Positions 36,212 to 45,701 of a stretch of DNA of 64,000 nt are shown here, piece after piece. Source of the DNA: Crossiella cryophila (lineage in GTDB: Bacteria > Actinomycetota > Actinomycetes > Mycobacteriales > Pseudonocardiaceae); the NCBI RefSeq assembly GCF_014204915.1, contig NZ_JACHMH010000001.1:434001-498000 (forward strand), written 5' to 3'. The notes below the pieces were generated by a model. The model saw nothing but the letters and a program-made list of their open reading frames with translations. It did not search any database and was not told the origin of the DNA. Position numbers and translations under genes: made by a program. The stretch's first letter is position 1. The number at the start of each line of letters is the position of its first letter.

Positions 36212-37650
36212 TGCGGCGGTCGCGCCGCGCCGCGGCGCTGACCGGCGTCGTGGCCGCGATGCTCGCGATCACCCCGGTCTGGGTGGCGCAGGCCCAGCAG
36301 CCCTCGACCTCGGCCGCCGCCCAGCCCGACGACGTGTTCCCGAAGCCCCCGGACCCTGGCGCGCCTGCCGGGTTCGCGGCCGCGACGAAGGACATGCCGT
36401 ACGAGCAGAAGCAGAACTGCATCGTGCCCGGCAACAACGGGCTGACCGTGGAACCCCGGCCGTGGGGCCAGATGGTGCTGCAGTTCGAGAAGGCCTGGCG
36501 CTTCGCCACCGGCAAGAAGCAGAAGGTCGCGGTCATCGACACCGGCGTCAACCCGCACCCTCGGCTCAAGGGGCGGCTCGAGGGCGGCGGCGACTACGTC
36601 CAGGACGGCAGGAACGGCACCGAGGACTGCAACGGCCACGGCACCCTGGTGGCCGGGATCATCGCCGCGGACAACGACGACAGCACCGAGGGCTTCAAGG
36701 GCGTCGCACCGGACGCGAAGATCCTGGCCTTCCGCCAGACCGACCCGTTCTGGAAGGCCAAGGACGCCCGGACCGGGCAGGAACGCTCCGCCGGCAGGCT
36801 GGACACGCTGGCCCAGGCCATCCGCCGGGCGGCCGACGACCCCGAGGTCACGGTGATCAACATCTCCGAGACCATCTGCGGGCCGGTCGGGTCGCTGGCC
36901 GACCAGACCACGCTGCGCGGCACCGTGCGCTACGCGGTGAAGACCAAGAACAAGGTCATCGTGGTCGCGGCCGGGAACACCTCCGAGGGCGACGAGTCCA
37001 GCAGCTGCAAGCAGAACAACTCGCCGGGCCGGGCGAACGTGGTGGCCAGCCCGGCCTTCTTCGACGATGACGTGCTCACCGTCGGCGCGGTCACCTTCGA
37101 GGGCGAGCGGGCCAACTTCTCCATCGGCGGCCCGTGGGTGGACATCGCCGGGCCGGGCACCAGGATCACCTCGCTGGACCCCGGCAAGGGCGCCACCAAG
37201 CTGGCCAACCGGATGCTGGACAACAGCGGCAAGCCCACCGAGATCCAGGGCACCAGCTTCGCCGCGCCGTACGTGGCCGGGGTGGCCGCGCTGGTGCGCG
37301 AGCGGTACCCGAATCTCAGCGCCTACCAGGTGATGTCCCGGTTGCAGCAGACCGCGCAGCACCCGGCTGGCAAGGGCGGCCGGGACTTCTACCTCGGCTA
37401 CGGCATGGTCGACCCGATCGCGGCGCTGACCGCGGTGCTGCCGGAGGAGGCAGGTGTGACGCCGGTGCCGCCGGTGCGCGACACCATGCCGCTGAACCCG
37501 CCGCTGGAGAAGGACTGGACGCCCATCGTGGTCGCGCTCGCGGGCGCGGGCGGTGGGCTCGGCCTGCTGTTGCTGACGCTGTTCATCGTGCACACGGTGC
37601 AACGGGACAAGAAGGGCGAGGAGGAGTCCGCACTGCGGCCTCTGCACTAG
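36211..37650 (+). CDS. mycP: type VII secretion mycosin (S8 serine protease)
   Basis: A 479-residue membrane-anchored subtilisin that stabilises the ESX complex and processes substrates outside the membrane. A signal peptide covers about 1-29 (MRRSRRAAAL ... AQAQQ). The triad is Asp110 (VAVIDTGVN), His143 (NGHGTLVAG) and Ser349 (GTSFAAPYVAG), with oxyanion Asn256. A C-terminal membrane helix (about 437-460) is followed by a short basic tail. The ATG at 36211 has GGAG seven bases upstream and overlaps the eccD stop by one base. Confidence 0.95.
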   Translation: MRRSRRAAALTGVVAAMLAITPVWVAQAQQPSTSAAAQPDDVFPKPPDPGAPAGFAAATKDMPYEQKQNCIVPGNNGLTVEPRPWGQMVLQFEKAWRFATGKKQKVAVIDTGVNPHPRLKGRLEGGGDYVQDGRNGTEDCNGHGTLVAGIIAADNDDSTEGFKGVAPDAKILAFRQTDPFWKAKDARTGQERSAGRLDTLAQAIRRAADDPEVTVINISETICGPVGSLADQTTLRGTVRYAVKTKNKVIVVAAGNTSEGDESSSCKQNNSPGRANVVASPAFFDDDVLTVGAVTFEGERANFSIGGPWVDIAGPGTRITSLDPGKGATKLANRMLDNSGKPTEIQGTSFAAPYVAGVAALVRERYPNLSAYQVMSRLQQTAQHPAGKGGRDFYLGYGMVDPIAALTAVLPEEAGVTPVPPVRDTMPLNPPLEKDWTPIVVALAGAGGGLGLLLLTLFIVHTVQRDKKGEEESALRPLH

Positions 37651-37665
37651 CCCCGCGAAACGACA

Positions 37666-37702
37666 ACGGTGGCCGTCCCCCGGTTCGGGGGGCGGCCACC
37701 GT
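37666..37702. terminator. bidirectional terminator after mycP
   Basis: A 10-bp perfect stem ACGGTGGCCG / CGGCCACCGT, extended by C-run/G-run pairing around a small loop, between two convergent genes. Confidence 0.85.
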
Positions 37703-37727
37703 CGTTCATGGACAGTCGAGTGTGGAC

Positions 37728-38834
37728 TCAGTCCTCGCCGATGACCGGCGGCGCGGCCTTCTTCGGCTTGCCGAACAGCTCACTGGAGCTGGCCGTGACC
37801 CTGGTCTTGGACTTGTGCTCCTGGTCGCCGCCCTGACCGCCGCCACCCGCGCCCATCATGCCGCCCATCGGCATCATGCCGCCCATGCCACCGGCCGCGG
37901 GCGCGCCCGCGCCAGGGCCGATCGGGCCTGCCGAGGCCGCCGCGGGCAGCGGACCGCCCGCCGGGCCCTGCACCGCGGAGGCGGCGCCACCGGGGGCCAG
38001 CGGCGCGGCGGGCGCGGCGCCCGCACCACCACCGGCCGAACCACCGCCACCCAGGCCACCGCCACCGCCGCCGAAGCCGCCACCACCGCCACCCGCACCG
38101 CCGCCGCCCTTGGCCGCCTTGGTGCCGTCCTCGGTACCGGTGGGTGGTTTCGGGGCGTCGAAGGACCAGTTGCCCGCAGGCATGGTGTGGGTGAGCTTGA
38201 GCGCGGCGAAGGCATCCGCCTGCTCGAAGCCGTCGCACAGGCCGACCAGGGCGGAGAGCACCTGGCGGGCCGCCTCGAACAGCTCCTTGGTCGGACGCTG
38301 CTGATCGTCCAGGTACTTCTTGGCCCTGGCCTCGCCCTGCACCGGCACGATCATCGCGGCCGAGACGTTCTCCGCGCTGTCGGCGAGCACCTCGACCAGG
38401 TCCCGCACGATCTGGCGCAGGCCGTCCGCGGTGGCGTCCAGCGCGTCGGCCAGCGCGACCATCGCGTCGGAGACGCCGGTCCCGGCCAGGCCGACCTTGC
38501 GCATGTGGTCCAGGAAGGCGTCGGAGTCCGCGCCGTCCCACACCGAGTCCAGCCCGCCCAGCGGCCCGGTCACCCGGACCGAGACGTCCTCAAGGCCACG
38601 GGCCGCACTCCGCCAGCGGGCGGCCTCGGCGTGCATGTCGTTCCACTGGCCGACCACCGGGCCGAAATACTCCTCGACCGGATCGGACACCCCGAGCTGG
38701 CGGGCGGTGCTGGACAGGTAGTTCAGGTGATCGTCCAGGCCACGGGCCACCGCCCGGCCGTCCGGACCGCTGCCCGCCGAGGAGACGGTGAGCGGCTCGG
38801 GGTGCGCGCGCAAGGAGTTGAAGTCCACGGTCAC
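37728..38834 (-). CDS. PPE/WXG100-like ESX substrate with Gly-rich linker
   Basis: A 368-residue protein. The helical N-terminal region (about 1-205) has Trp99-Asp-Gly101 (DSVWDGADSDAF) and YFGPVVGQW, like a PPE/LXG-type secreted protein. A poly-glycine/alanine linker (about 240-330) follows. The tail motif GGMMGAGGGGQGGDQEHK continues through ELFG to APPVIGED, a pattern seen in actinobacterial PPE-like proteins. The GTG at 38834 overlaps the upstream stop (GTGA), pairing it with the 106-residue EspC-like protein, a typical substrate-pair layout. Confidence 0.8.
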   Translation of the reverse strand: MTVDFNSLRAHPEPLTVSSAGSGPDGRAVARGLDDHLNYLSSTARQLGVSDPVEEYFGPVVGQWNDMHAEAARWRSAARGLEDVSVRVTGPLGGLDSVWDGADSDAFLDHMRKVGLAGTGVSDAMVALADALDATADGLRQIVRDLVEVLADSAENVSAAMIVPVQGEARAKKYLDDQQRPTKELFEAARQVLSALVGLCDGFEQADAFAALKLTHTMPAGNWSFDAPKPPTGTEDGTKAAKGGGGAGGGGGGFGGGGGGLGGGGSAGGGAGAAPAAPLAPGGAASAVQGPAGGPLPAAASAGPIGPGAGAPAAGGMGGMMPMGGMMGAGGGGQGGDQEHKSKTRVTASSSELFGKPKKAAPPVIGED

Positions 38835-39151
38835 CGCCCGCCCTCGGTGCGGCGCAGGCCGGCGGTGCTGTCGAACTCGCCGCCCTTGTAGTGGCTGACC
38901 ACCTCGCCCAGCTCCACCCCTGCCGAGCGCAGCAGCTCGGCAGCCCGGTTGAGCTGACCGCGCAACAACTCCGCGGCCCTGGCGTAGGACTCCGCGCTGC
39001 CCACCTCCCGGCCCAGCTCACCGAAGGCGGCCGGGCCGAGCGGGCTGGTGTTGAGCGAGCCGGCGGCCCGGCCCAGTTCGTCACCGGCCGCCGTGACCTG
39101 CTTGGCGTACCCGTTCAGCCAGTCGGTGTCGACCCTGACCTTGCCGGCCAT
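38831..39151 (-). CDS. small ESX partner protein (EspC-like)
   Basis: A 106-residue helical protein (AGKVRVDTDWLNGYAKQVT, then NRAAELLRSAGVELGEVVSHY) of the EspC/DUF2580 or WXG100 type, lacking a clean WxG. The ATG at 39151 has GGGGG five bases upstream; one at 39163 has none. It is translationally coupled to the PPE-like gene and probably forms its dimer partner for export. Confidence 0.75.
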   Translation of the reverse strand: MAGKVRVDTDWLNGYAKQVTAAGDELGRAAGSLNTSPLGPAAFGELGREVGSAESYARAAELLRGQLNRAAELLRSAGVELGEVVSHYKGGEFDSTAGLRRTEGGR

Positions 39152-39234
39152 TCCAGCCCCCATTCCCGGTGCTCGTCCGCACCGGATCGGACGGCGCGCC
39201 CGCGTGCCCGGTTCCCTCTCCGGCCGAAAGCGGC

Positions 39235-40800
39235 TCAGCCGCCCGCGGCCGGATTGGCGGTGGGAGTCACCCGGCGCTTGCCACCGGTGTCCTCCAGCTC
39301 GACCGCGTCGAACATCCGGGCGGCTTCCTTCGGGTCCAGGGTGGGCCCGGTCGGCAGTGTGCGCAGGATGACCTCGGGCGCCGGCGCGTAGTTGGTGCCA
39401 AGGCCAAGGCCCTCCGCGGTCTTCTTGTCCGGGATGCCGAAGCGCACACCGCGGTCGGAGACCAGGAAGATCGGGCCCTTGTCGAAGTTGTTCTCCGAGG
39501 TCGAGCTGCGCACCACCGCGGCCTTGCCCGGCGGCATGAAGAACTTGTCCACCTTGTCCCCGCTGCCGTCGGCCTGGGCCAGTTCGACCGCCCTCAGCTT
39601 CGGGTCCGGGGTGGGCGTGGCGTTGGCCAGGCCGACCCAGGTGACCGGCTTGTTGTTCTGCACACCCCAGTTCAGGCAGGTGGTGGTCTGCTCGGAGATC
39701 GGCACGATGGTCGGGACGACCTTCGGGAAGTCCTTCATGGCGACCGGGTTCTGGGTGTTCGGCGCGTTGTTCACATCGGCAAGGGACACCGTCGGCCAGC
39801 CGCCGCTGGTGCTGGAGGCGGTCTGCATGAGGTCGGCAACGGCCTGCTGGATCTGCTGCACGCCGTCCTTGAGCAGCAGGTAGTAGGCGTAGCTGGAGTC
39901 CGCGCGCTGGGTGCGCACCACATCGCCGACCTTGCGGCCGCCGGTCATGGTGTACGCGCTGATGCTGCTGCCCTTGTCCGGGACCTCCAGCGCCTTCAGC
40001 TCGTTCACCTCGGGGATCGAGTTGATCAGCGCGGTGGAGGCCAGTCGCGGGGTGGGGTTGCTGATCCGCAGCGCGCCGGTGATCACCTTGTTGGTCAGGT
40101 CGATCTTGGCGCGCACCGCGCCGGCGCCGGGCAGGCCCTTCTCCGGGTCGCTGGCGAAGACCAGGTAGGTGGTGCCGGTGGGGGACTTCAGCAGCAGCCC
40201 CTCACTCTCCTTGAGCCTGCGGCCCAGGTTGGTCACGCCACCGAAGGCGGTGGTGTCCACCGCTGGCTTCTCATCGCCGCGCACCGCGCTCTGGTCCACG
40301 GTCAGCTGATCGCAGACCCCCCAGTCGGGTGAAACCAGTTGTTCCGGCGTGGGCAGCAGCTCGGGCGCGCCGGGGATGCCGGTGAAGGCACCCCTGGAGA
40401 CCCCGGTCAGCGCGCCCTCGTCCACCGTGGTCGGCGTGGCGCCCTGACCGGCTGCGCCACCGCCCATCGCCAGCAGCAGCAACTTCGCCGAGGCCATGTT
40501 CGGCGTCGCGACCAGCATCTTCGTCGGGTTGTTGATCGCCACGTACACGGCGCCCGACTGCTTGCTGATCACGATGCCGTTCTCCGGCGGCACCTTGCCG
40601 GTGGGGTCCAGGTAGCCGTAGACGAGGAACCCCAGCACGCAGACCGCGGCCAGGATCGCCCCGACCACGGTGGCCCGGGTCTGGGTTCGGGTGGGTTCGT
40701 GCAACATCACCGCGTCCTTGCGGACCAGCGCGGATTCCATCCTGCGAATCACGAACTGGTACGCGTGAACCTGGGACTTGGTGGTAGGTGTTGAGGGCAT
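39235..40800 (-). CDS. eccB: type VII secretion protein EccB
   Basis: A 521-residue translocon subunit. A short cytoplasmic N-terminus (TTKSQVHAYQFVIRRMESALVR, the family signature start) precedes one membrane helix (about 43-62) and a large extracytoplasmic R-repeat domain. Conserved features include VISKQSGAVYVAI, two outer cysteines (WGVCDQL and TTTCLNWG) and GVRFGIPD near the end. The ATG is at 40800; further upstream in-frame residues are not EccB-like. It is divergent from eccE. Confidence 0.95.
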   Translation of the reverse strand: MPSTPTTKSQVHAYQFVIRRMESALVRKDAVMLHEPTRTQTRATVVGAILAAVCVLGFLVYGYLDPTGKVPPENGIVISKQSGAVYVAINNPTKMLVATPNMASAKLLLLAMGGGAAGQGATPTTVDEGALTGVSRGAFTGIPGAPELLPTPEQLVSPDWGVCDQLTVDQSAVRGDEKPAVDTTAFGGVTNLGRRLKESEGLLLKSPTGTTYLVFASDPEKGLPGAGAVRAKIDLTNKVITGALRISNPTPRLASTALINSIPEVNELKALEVPDKGSSISAYTMTGGRKVGDVVRTQRADSSYAYYLLLKDGVQQIQQAVADLMQTASSTSGGWPTVSLADVNNAPNTQNPVAMKDFPKVVPTIVPISEQTTTCLNWGVQNNKPVTWVGLANATPTPDPKLRAVELAQADGSGDKVDKFFMPPGKAAVVRSSTSENNFDKGPIFLVSDRGVRFGIPDKKTAEGLGLGTNYAPAPEVILRTLPTGPTLDPKEAARMFDAVELEDTGGKRRVTPTANPAAGG

Positions 40801-40993
40801 TCTCGGCCTGCTGCTCTCCCGGTCGCGGTACGGTTCGGCAGGATAGCCGGATCGGCGGGTCGCGTGGGTGCTGTTGGGGGAACCCGACACTCCTTCGGCG
40901 GAGCCCGGCGCACGCACATAGTCCACCGGCTGCCACATGCCAGGTCCATCAGGGGAGCGTTTTCGTGCCCACGAGGGGAACTACAGAGGGCGG
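40801..40993. promoter_or_regulatory. divergent eccB/eccE intergenic region
   Basis: 193 bp between divergent genes, expected to carry promoters for both. Only weak -10-like sequences are visible and no clear operator. Confidence 0.35.
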
Positions 40994-42310
40994 ATGTCCG
41001 TGACCACACCTCAGTCTGCCCAGCAGCGTCCGCCCGCGCCGCCGAACCCGGCGGCCATGGCCGGCGCCGTGCGCACCGTGATGCGGGCCCGGCGGCGCGA
41101 GGTCGGCGCCACCCTCGGGGCGCTGCCGGTGGCCAACCTCATCGTGCTCGAGGTCGGCGTCGCGCTCGGGCTGGTCGTGCTGGCCATCAACACCAGCCTG
41201 CTGCCGGTGGGCGCGGGCGTGGCCGGGCTGGCGCTGATCCTCGCGCTGACCCGCTGGCGCGGGCGCTGGCTCACCCAGTGGATCAGACTGACCACCAGTT
41301 TCCGCTTCCGCTCGCACACCAGGGTCGCGCACCCGGTGCCGCCGGAGCTGGCCGTCTCGGCCGCCGACACCGACGCCAAGGTCACCAGCACCGAGGACGT
41401 CCGGGTCGGGCTGCTGCGGCTGGCCTTCCCGGACCTGGTGGTCGCGCACAGCAAGGACCACGAGGACCGGCCGATCGGGCTGGCCTGGCACGAGGGCACC
41501 TGGACCGCGCTGCTGCTGGTCGACCCGGCGCCGCAGATGGTCTCGCACGTGGGCGCCACCCCGCCGCTGCCGCTGAGTTCGCTCGCGCCCTGCCTGGAGG
41601 ACCGCGGCGTGGTGCTGGACTCGATCCAGGTCATCACGCACTGCTACCCGGGCAGCGCGGCGCTGCCGCCGTCCTCGCCCGCGCTGGCCTCCTACCTCGA
41701 GGTGCTGGGCCCGCTGCCCGCGGCCGCCCGGCGCACCACCTGGATCGCGGTCCGGCTGGACCCCAAGCGCTGCCCCGCCGCGGTGCGGGAACGCGGTGGC
41801 GGCGTGGTCGGCGCGCACCGCGCGCTGATCGGCGCGGTCTCCCGGGTGCGCAACGCGCTGGAGTCCAGGGGCGTGCCGATCCGGCCGCTGGACGCCGACG
41901 AGCTGCTGCGCTCGGCGACCTCCGCGGCCGAGCTGAGCAGTGCCACCGGCACCGGCAAGCCGGTCAGCCTGGTCGAGGGCTGGACCGGGGTCACCGCGGC
42001 AGGCATCGGGCACGCCAGCTACGCGATCACCAGCTGGTCCAACAAGGGTGTGGCGCAGAGCCTGAACGTGCTCACCGGCATCCGCGCGCTGTCCTCAACG
42101 GTGTCCGTGGCGATCGCGCCGAGCGGGGAGACCGGTCAGGTCGGCCTGCGCGGGCTGGTGCGGGTCAGTGCCCGCAACCCCGCCGAGCTTGAGGCGGCCG
42201 ACGCGCGGTTGCAGCAGGTCAGCAACCACATCGGCATCACCTTGACCCCGCTGCGGGGCCAGCAGCTGGACGCCTTCGCCGCCTCGTTGCCGCTGGGAGG
42301 GAACACATGA
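40994..42310 (+). CDS. eccE: type VII secretion protein EccE
   Basis: A 438-residue peripheral translocon subunit. Two membrane helices lie close together (about 42-64 and 68-86), followed by a cytoplasmic domain with LVVAHSKDHEDRPIGLAWHEG and TTWIAVRLDPKRCP. The ATG at 40994 is close to GAGGG; the in-frame GTG two codons later has better spacing. M. tuberculosis ESX-4 lacks eccE, so its presence points to a complete, ancestral-type machine. The stop overlaps the next gene (ATGA). Confidence 0.88.
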   Translation: MSVTTPQSAQQRPPAPPNPAAMAGAVRTVMRARRREVGATLGALPVANLIVLEVGVALGLVVLAINTSLLPVGAGVAGLALILALTRWRGRWLTQWIRLTTSFRFRSHTRVAHPVPPELAVSAADTDAKVTSTEDVRVGLLRLAFPDLVVAHSKDHEDRPIGLAWHEGTWTALLLVDPAPQMVSHVGATPPLPLSSLAPCLEDRGVVLDSIQVITHCYPGSAALPPSSPALASYLEVLGPLPAAARRTTWIAVRLDPKRCPAAVRERGGGVVGAHRALIGAVSRVRNALESRGVPIRPLDADELLRSATSAAELSSATGTGKPVSLVEGWTGVTAAGIGHASYAITSWSNKGVAQSLNVLTGIRALSSTVSVAIAPSGETGQVGLRGLVRVSARNPAELEAADARLQQVSNHIGITLTPLRGQQLDAFAASLPLGGNT

Positions 42311-43032
42311 GCAGCCGCATGATGGAGAACAAGGCGGCCGACCTCGGGGTCGCGCCGGAGTTCCTGGTCGCCCCCGAGATGCTGGACGCGATCAGCCCCT
42401 CCGGCGACCGCGGCGGCATGGTGCTCGGCTCGGGCATCAAGGGCGAGCCGCTGACCGTCTCGGTGCTGCGCAACCAGCCCACCCGGATCGTCTCGGTGGG
42501 CGGGCTCTACCTGGCCCGCCAGGTGGCGCTGCGCGCGATGGCGATCGGCGCCTGGGTGGTCATCGCCACCGGCCGTCCGCAGGCCTGGCAGATGCTGACC
42601 AGGGCAGCCGGACAGGGCCCTGAGGCGCAGCAGATGCCACTGGTGCAGATCCGCAGGCTGTCCCCGATCGAACTGCCGAGGGCCTCGGAGGACGGGCCGC
42701 TGCTGGTGGTGCACGACGGTGGCGCGGTGCCGCAGGAGATGTTCCCGCCCCGCTCGGCCTGGCAGACCACGCTCTACGTGCTGCCGTACCTGCACCCGCA
42801 GGCCTCGGCCACCGCGAACAACGCCGACCTGGTGCTCATGCAGCGCCTGCCGGTGGGTCAGGCCCAGCTGGCCGGGCGGATCTGGCGGCTGCCGCCGCCG
42901 ATGGTCAACCAGCTGACCCAGCTCAAGGACGACGGTGTGGTGGCGCTGGGCGCGAACCTGTGGCGTCCGCTGCGACTGGTGACCACGCCGAAGGAACAGC
43001 AGATCCTCGGCCCGGTCCGCCGCGGCGACTGA
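42307..43032 (+). CDS. conserved ESX-locus protein of unknown function
   Basis: A 241-residue soluble protein coupled to eccE by a 4-bp overlap, with GGGAGGG upstream. Segments such as VLGSGIKGEPLTVSVLRNQPTRIVSVGGLYLARQ and GAWVVIATGRPQAW suggest an alpha/beta fold with nucleotide-binding character, but no Walker motif is seen. I recall similar genes after eccE in other actinobacteria, without a function. It may be an EccE partner on the cytoplasmic face. Confidence 0.75.
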   Translation: MSSRMMENKAADLGVAPEFLVAPEMLDAISPSGDRGGMVLGSGIKGEPLTVSVLRNQPTRIVSVGGLYLARQVALRAMAIGAWVVIATGRPQAWQMLTRAAGQGPEAQQMPLVQIRRLSPIELPRASEDGPLLVVHDGGAVPQEMFPPRSAWQTTLYVLPYLHPQASATANNADLVLMQRLPVGQAQLAGRIWRLPPPMVNQLTQLKDDGVVALGANLWRPLRLVTTPKEQQILGPVRRGD

Positions 43033-43080
43033 CGTGGACGACCGGCTGCCGCGGGAACTCAGCGGCAGCCGGGCACCACG
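43033..43080. terminator. bidirectional terminator overlapping the truA stop
   Basis: Stem CCGGCTGCCGC / GCGGCAGCCGG (43042-43052 / 43062-43072), flanked by an outer CGTGG / CCACG pair, between convergent genes; it includes the last truA codons. Confidence 0.7.
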
Positions 43081-43919
43081 CGCACGTTGCGGGTGATCTC
43101 GGCCCTGGCGGCCAGGTCGGCGTCGGCCGGGTAGTCGACCCGCACCAGCACCAGTCCGTGCGCGGGGGCCACCGTGACGCCGTTGGCGCGTTCGCTGGAC
43201 CGGAGCAGTTCGGCCGGCCAGCCCACCGGCTTGCGGCCCTCGCCGACCGCGAGCAGCGCGCCGACCAGGCTGCGCACCATCGAGTGGCAGAAGGCGTCCG
43301 CGGACACGGCCGCGACCAGCACGTGCTCGCTCTCGGCCCGCCATTCCAGCCGTTGCAGCTCGCGGACGGTGGTGGCGCCCTCGCGGCGCTTGCAGAAGGC
43401 GGCGAAATCGCGTTCGCCGAGCAGCAGCGCGGCCGCCTCGTTCATCGCGGCCAGGTCCAGCTGTCGCGGCACCGAGACGATCCGGCGGGCGTCCAGCGGC
43501 GGCACGCCGTAGGGCGCGGTGCCCACCCGGTACTCGTAGTGCCGTCGCAGCGCGGAGAACCGCGCGTCGAAGTCAGGGGTGAGCACCCTGGCGGCGTAGA
43601 CCCGCACATCGGCGGGCAGCAGCCGGGCCAGCCTGCGCGGCAGGCCGGGCACGTCGTACTCGGCGGGCAGGTCGAGGTGGGCCACCTGGCCGGTGGCGTG
43701 CACCCCGGCGTCGGTGCGCCCGGCCACCGTCAGCGTGATCTCCCGGCGCAGCACCCGGGAGATGGCCTCCTCCAGCACCCCGCACACGGTGCGGCGGGCA
43801 GGCTGCTTGGCCCAGCCGGAGAAGTCGGTGCCGTCGTAGGCAAGGTCGAGGCGGACGCGCACGAGCCCGCCATCCCCAGCGGGAATGGCGGGCTCGGCGG
43901 ACTGAAGTTCAGTCGTCAC
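43059..43919 (-). CDS. truA: tRNA pseudouridine synthase A
   Basis: Isomerises U38-U40 in the anticodon stem of tRNAs. It has 286 residues, with catalytic Asp70 in [14 protein letters not shown], plus HYEYRV and [11 protein letters not shown] motifs. The GTG at 43919 overlaps the rplQ stop (GTGA), so it is the last gene of the alpha ribosomal operon, as in mycobacteria. Confidence 0.96.
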   Translation of the reverse strand: MTTELQSAEPAIPAGDGGLVRVRLDLAYDGTDFSGWAKQPARRTVCGVLEEAISRVLRREITLTVAGRTDAGVHATGQVAHLDLPAEYDVPGLPRRLARLLPADVRVYAARVLTPDFDARFSALRRHYEYRVGTAPYGVPPLDARRIVSVPRQLDLAAMNEAAALLLGERDFAAFCKRREGATTVRELQRLEWRAESEHVLVAAVSADAFCHSMVRSLVGALLAVGEGRKPVGWPAELLRSSERANGVTVAPAHGLVLVRVDYPADADLAARAEITRNVRVVPGCR

Positions 43920-44491
43920 TTCTCGGACTTGGCGTCCTTGGCCTCGGTGTCCTCAGCCTTGACCTCTTCGGTCACCTCGGCCTCGGCCTTGGTGTCCTCG
44001 GTGGTCTCGGCCTTGGTCTCCGCGGCCTCCTCGGCCGTGGTGTCCACGACCTCGGCGCCGGTGGTGGCGTCGACCTTGGCGGCGTCCTTGGCGAACTTGG
44101 TGCCGCGGGCCTTCTCCGCCTCAGCGGTGACGGTCTTCTCCCCGACCAGTTCGATGATCGCCATCTGGGCGTTGTCGCCCTTGCGCGGCATCGACTTGAT
44201 GATCCGGGTGTAGCCACCGGGACGCTCCGCGAAGTGCGGACCGATCTCGGCGAACAGCTTGTGCACAACGTCCTTGTCGCGGACGGTGCGCATGACCTCG
44301 CGGCGGTTGTGCAGGTCGCCGCGCTTGGCCTTGGTGATCAGCTTCTCGGCGAGCGGACGCAGCCGCCGCGCCTTGGCCTCGGTGGTGGTGATCCGACCGT
44401 GCTGGAACAGCTGGGTGGCCAGGTTGGCCAGCAGCAGCCGCTCGTGGGCCGGGGACCCACCGAGCCGGGCTCCCTTGGTGGGCGTGGGCAT
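43916..44491 (-). CDS. rplQ: 50S ribosomal protein L17 with acidic C-terminal extension
   Basis: The L17 core is residues 1-125 ([42 protein letters not shown]). About 65 residues of Glu/Ala/Thr/Lys-rich sequence follow, longer than typical L17. The ATG is at 44491. Its gap to rpoA (about 63 bp) contains a GTCCACAGTGGAC palindrome. Confidence 0.95.
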   Translation of the reverse strand: MPTPTKGARLGGSPAHERLLLANLATQLFQHGRITTTEAKARRLRPLAEKLITKAKRGDLHNRREVMRTVRDKDVVHKLFAEIGPHFAERPGGYTRIIKSMPRKGDNAQMAIIELVGEKTVTAEAEKARGTKFAKDAAKVDATTGAEVVDTTAEEAAETKAETTEDTKAEAEVTEEVKAEDTEAKDAKSEK

Positions 44492-44534
44492 CGGTTACTC
44501 CTCTAGATCAAGCTCAACGCTGTGACGTGTCAGC

Positions 44535-44547
44535 GTCCACAGTGGAC
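44535..44547. repeat. 13-bp palindrome GTCCACAGTGGAC (copy 4)
   Basis: Identical to copies 1 and 3, in the rpoA-rplQ intergenic gap, the only fully intergenic copy. Confidence 0.7.
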
Positions 44548-44554
44548 GGACAGC

Positions 44555-45607
44555 TCAGAGCTGCTCCGTCTCCGCGTAGTCCTGGCCATCGTCGTGGCCC
44601 GTGTCAACGTGCCCACTCGCCCAGCCCTCACCGGTGTACTCCGAGGCCGCCGCGGACGGGTCGAACCCAGGCGGGCTGTCCTTGAGCGCGAGCCCAAGGC
44701 CTGCCAGCTTCAGCTTGACCTCGTCGATCGACTTGGCACCGAAGTTGCGGATGTCGAGCAGGTCCGCCTCGCTGCGCGAGACCAGCTCGCCAACGGTGTG
44801 GATGCCCTCGCGCTTGAGGCAGTTGTAGGACCGGACGGTGAGGTCCAGGTCCTCGATCGGCATCGCGAAAGCCGCGATGGTGTCCGCCTCGGCTGGCGAG
44901 GGGCCGATCTCGATGCCTTCGGCGTCGACGTTGAGCTCACGGGCCAAGCCGAACAGCTCGACGAGGGTCTTACCGGCCGATGCCACCGCGTCGCGGGGGG
45001 TGATCGACGGCTTGGTCTCCACGTCCAGGATCAGCTTGTCGAAGTCCGTGCGCTGCTCGACACGGGTGGCCTCGACCTTGTACGTCACCTTCAGCACCGG
45101 CGAGTAGATCGAGTCGACCGGAATCCGGCCGATCTCGGCGCCGGCCTGCTTGTTCTGCATGGCGGGGACGTAGCCGCGACCGCGCTCGACAACGAGCTCG
45201 ATCTCCAGCTTGCCCTTGCCATTCAGGGTGGCGATGTGCAGGTCGGGGTTGTGCACGGTGACACCGGCCGGCGGCACGATGTCGCCAGCGGTGACCTCAC
45301 CGGGGCCCTGCTTGCGCAGGTACATGGTGACCGGCTCGTCCTCTTCGGAGCTGACGACCAGCTCCTTGAGGTTCAGGATGATGTCGGTGACATCCTCCTT
45401 CACGCCGGGCACCGTGGTGAACTCGTGGAGCACGCCGTCGATGCGGATGCTGGTCACCGCTGCCCCCGGAATGGAGGACAGCAGCGTGCGCCGCAGCGAG
45501 TTGCCGAGGGTGTAGCCGAAGCCCGGCTCCAGTGGTTCGATGACGAACCGGGAGCGGGTCTCGTTGACCGTGTCCTCGGCCAGCGTGGGCCGCTGGGAGA
45601 TAAGCAC
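44555..45607 (-). CDS. rpoA: DNA-directed RNA polymerase subunit alpha
   Basis: A 350-residue assembly and regulatory subunit. The N-terminal dimerisation domain (about 1-230, [22 protein letters not shown]) is followed by the C-terminal DNA- and activator-binding domain (about 250-320, [34 protein letters not shown]). A polar acidic tail follows. The GTG at 45607 has AAAGGAG upstream. Confidence 0.98.
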   Translation of the reverse strand: MLISQRPTLAEDTVNETRSRFVIEPLEPGFGYTLGNSLRRTLLSSIPGAAVTSIRIDGVLHEFTTVPGVKEDVTDIILNLKELVVSSEEDEPVTMYLRKQGPGEVTAGDIVPPAGVTVHNPDLHIATLNGKGKLEIELVVERGRGYVPAMQNKQAGAEIGRIPVDSIYSPVLKVTYKVEATRVEQRTDFDKLILDVETKPSITPRDAVASAGKTLVELFGLARELNVDAEGIEIGPSPAEADTIAAFAMPIEDLDLTVRSYNCLKREGIHTVGELVSRSEADLLDIRNFGAKSIDEVKLKLAGLGLALKDSPPGFDPSAAASEYTGEGWASGHVDTGHDDGQDYAETEQL

Positions 45608-45701
45608 TGTGGAACTCCTTTACCTGTCGGCGCCCGCTATTTGACGCCGTACTGGGCTTGCACCACCGGCACACCATTCGTGCCGATGGTCAGACGCAGT
45701 A

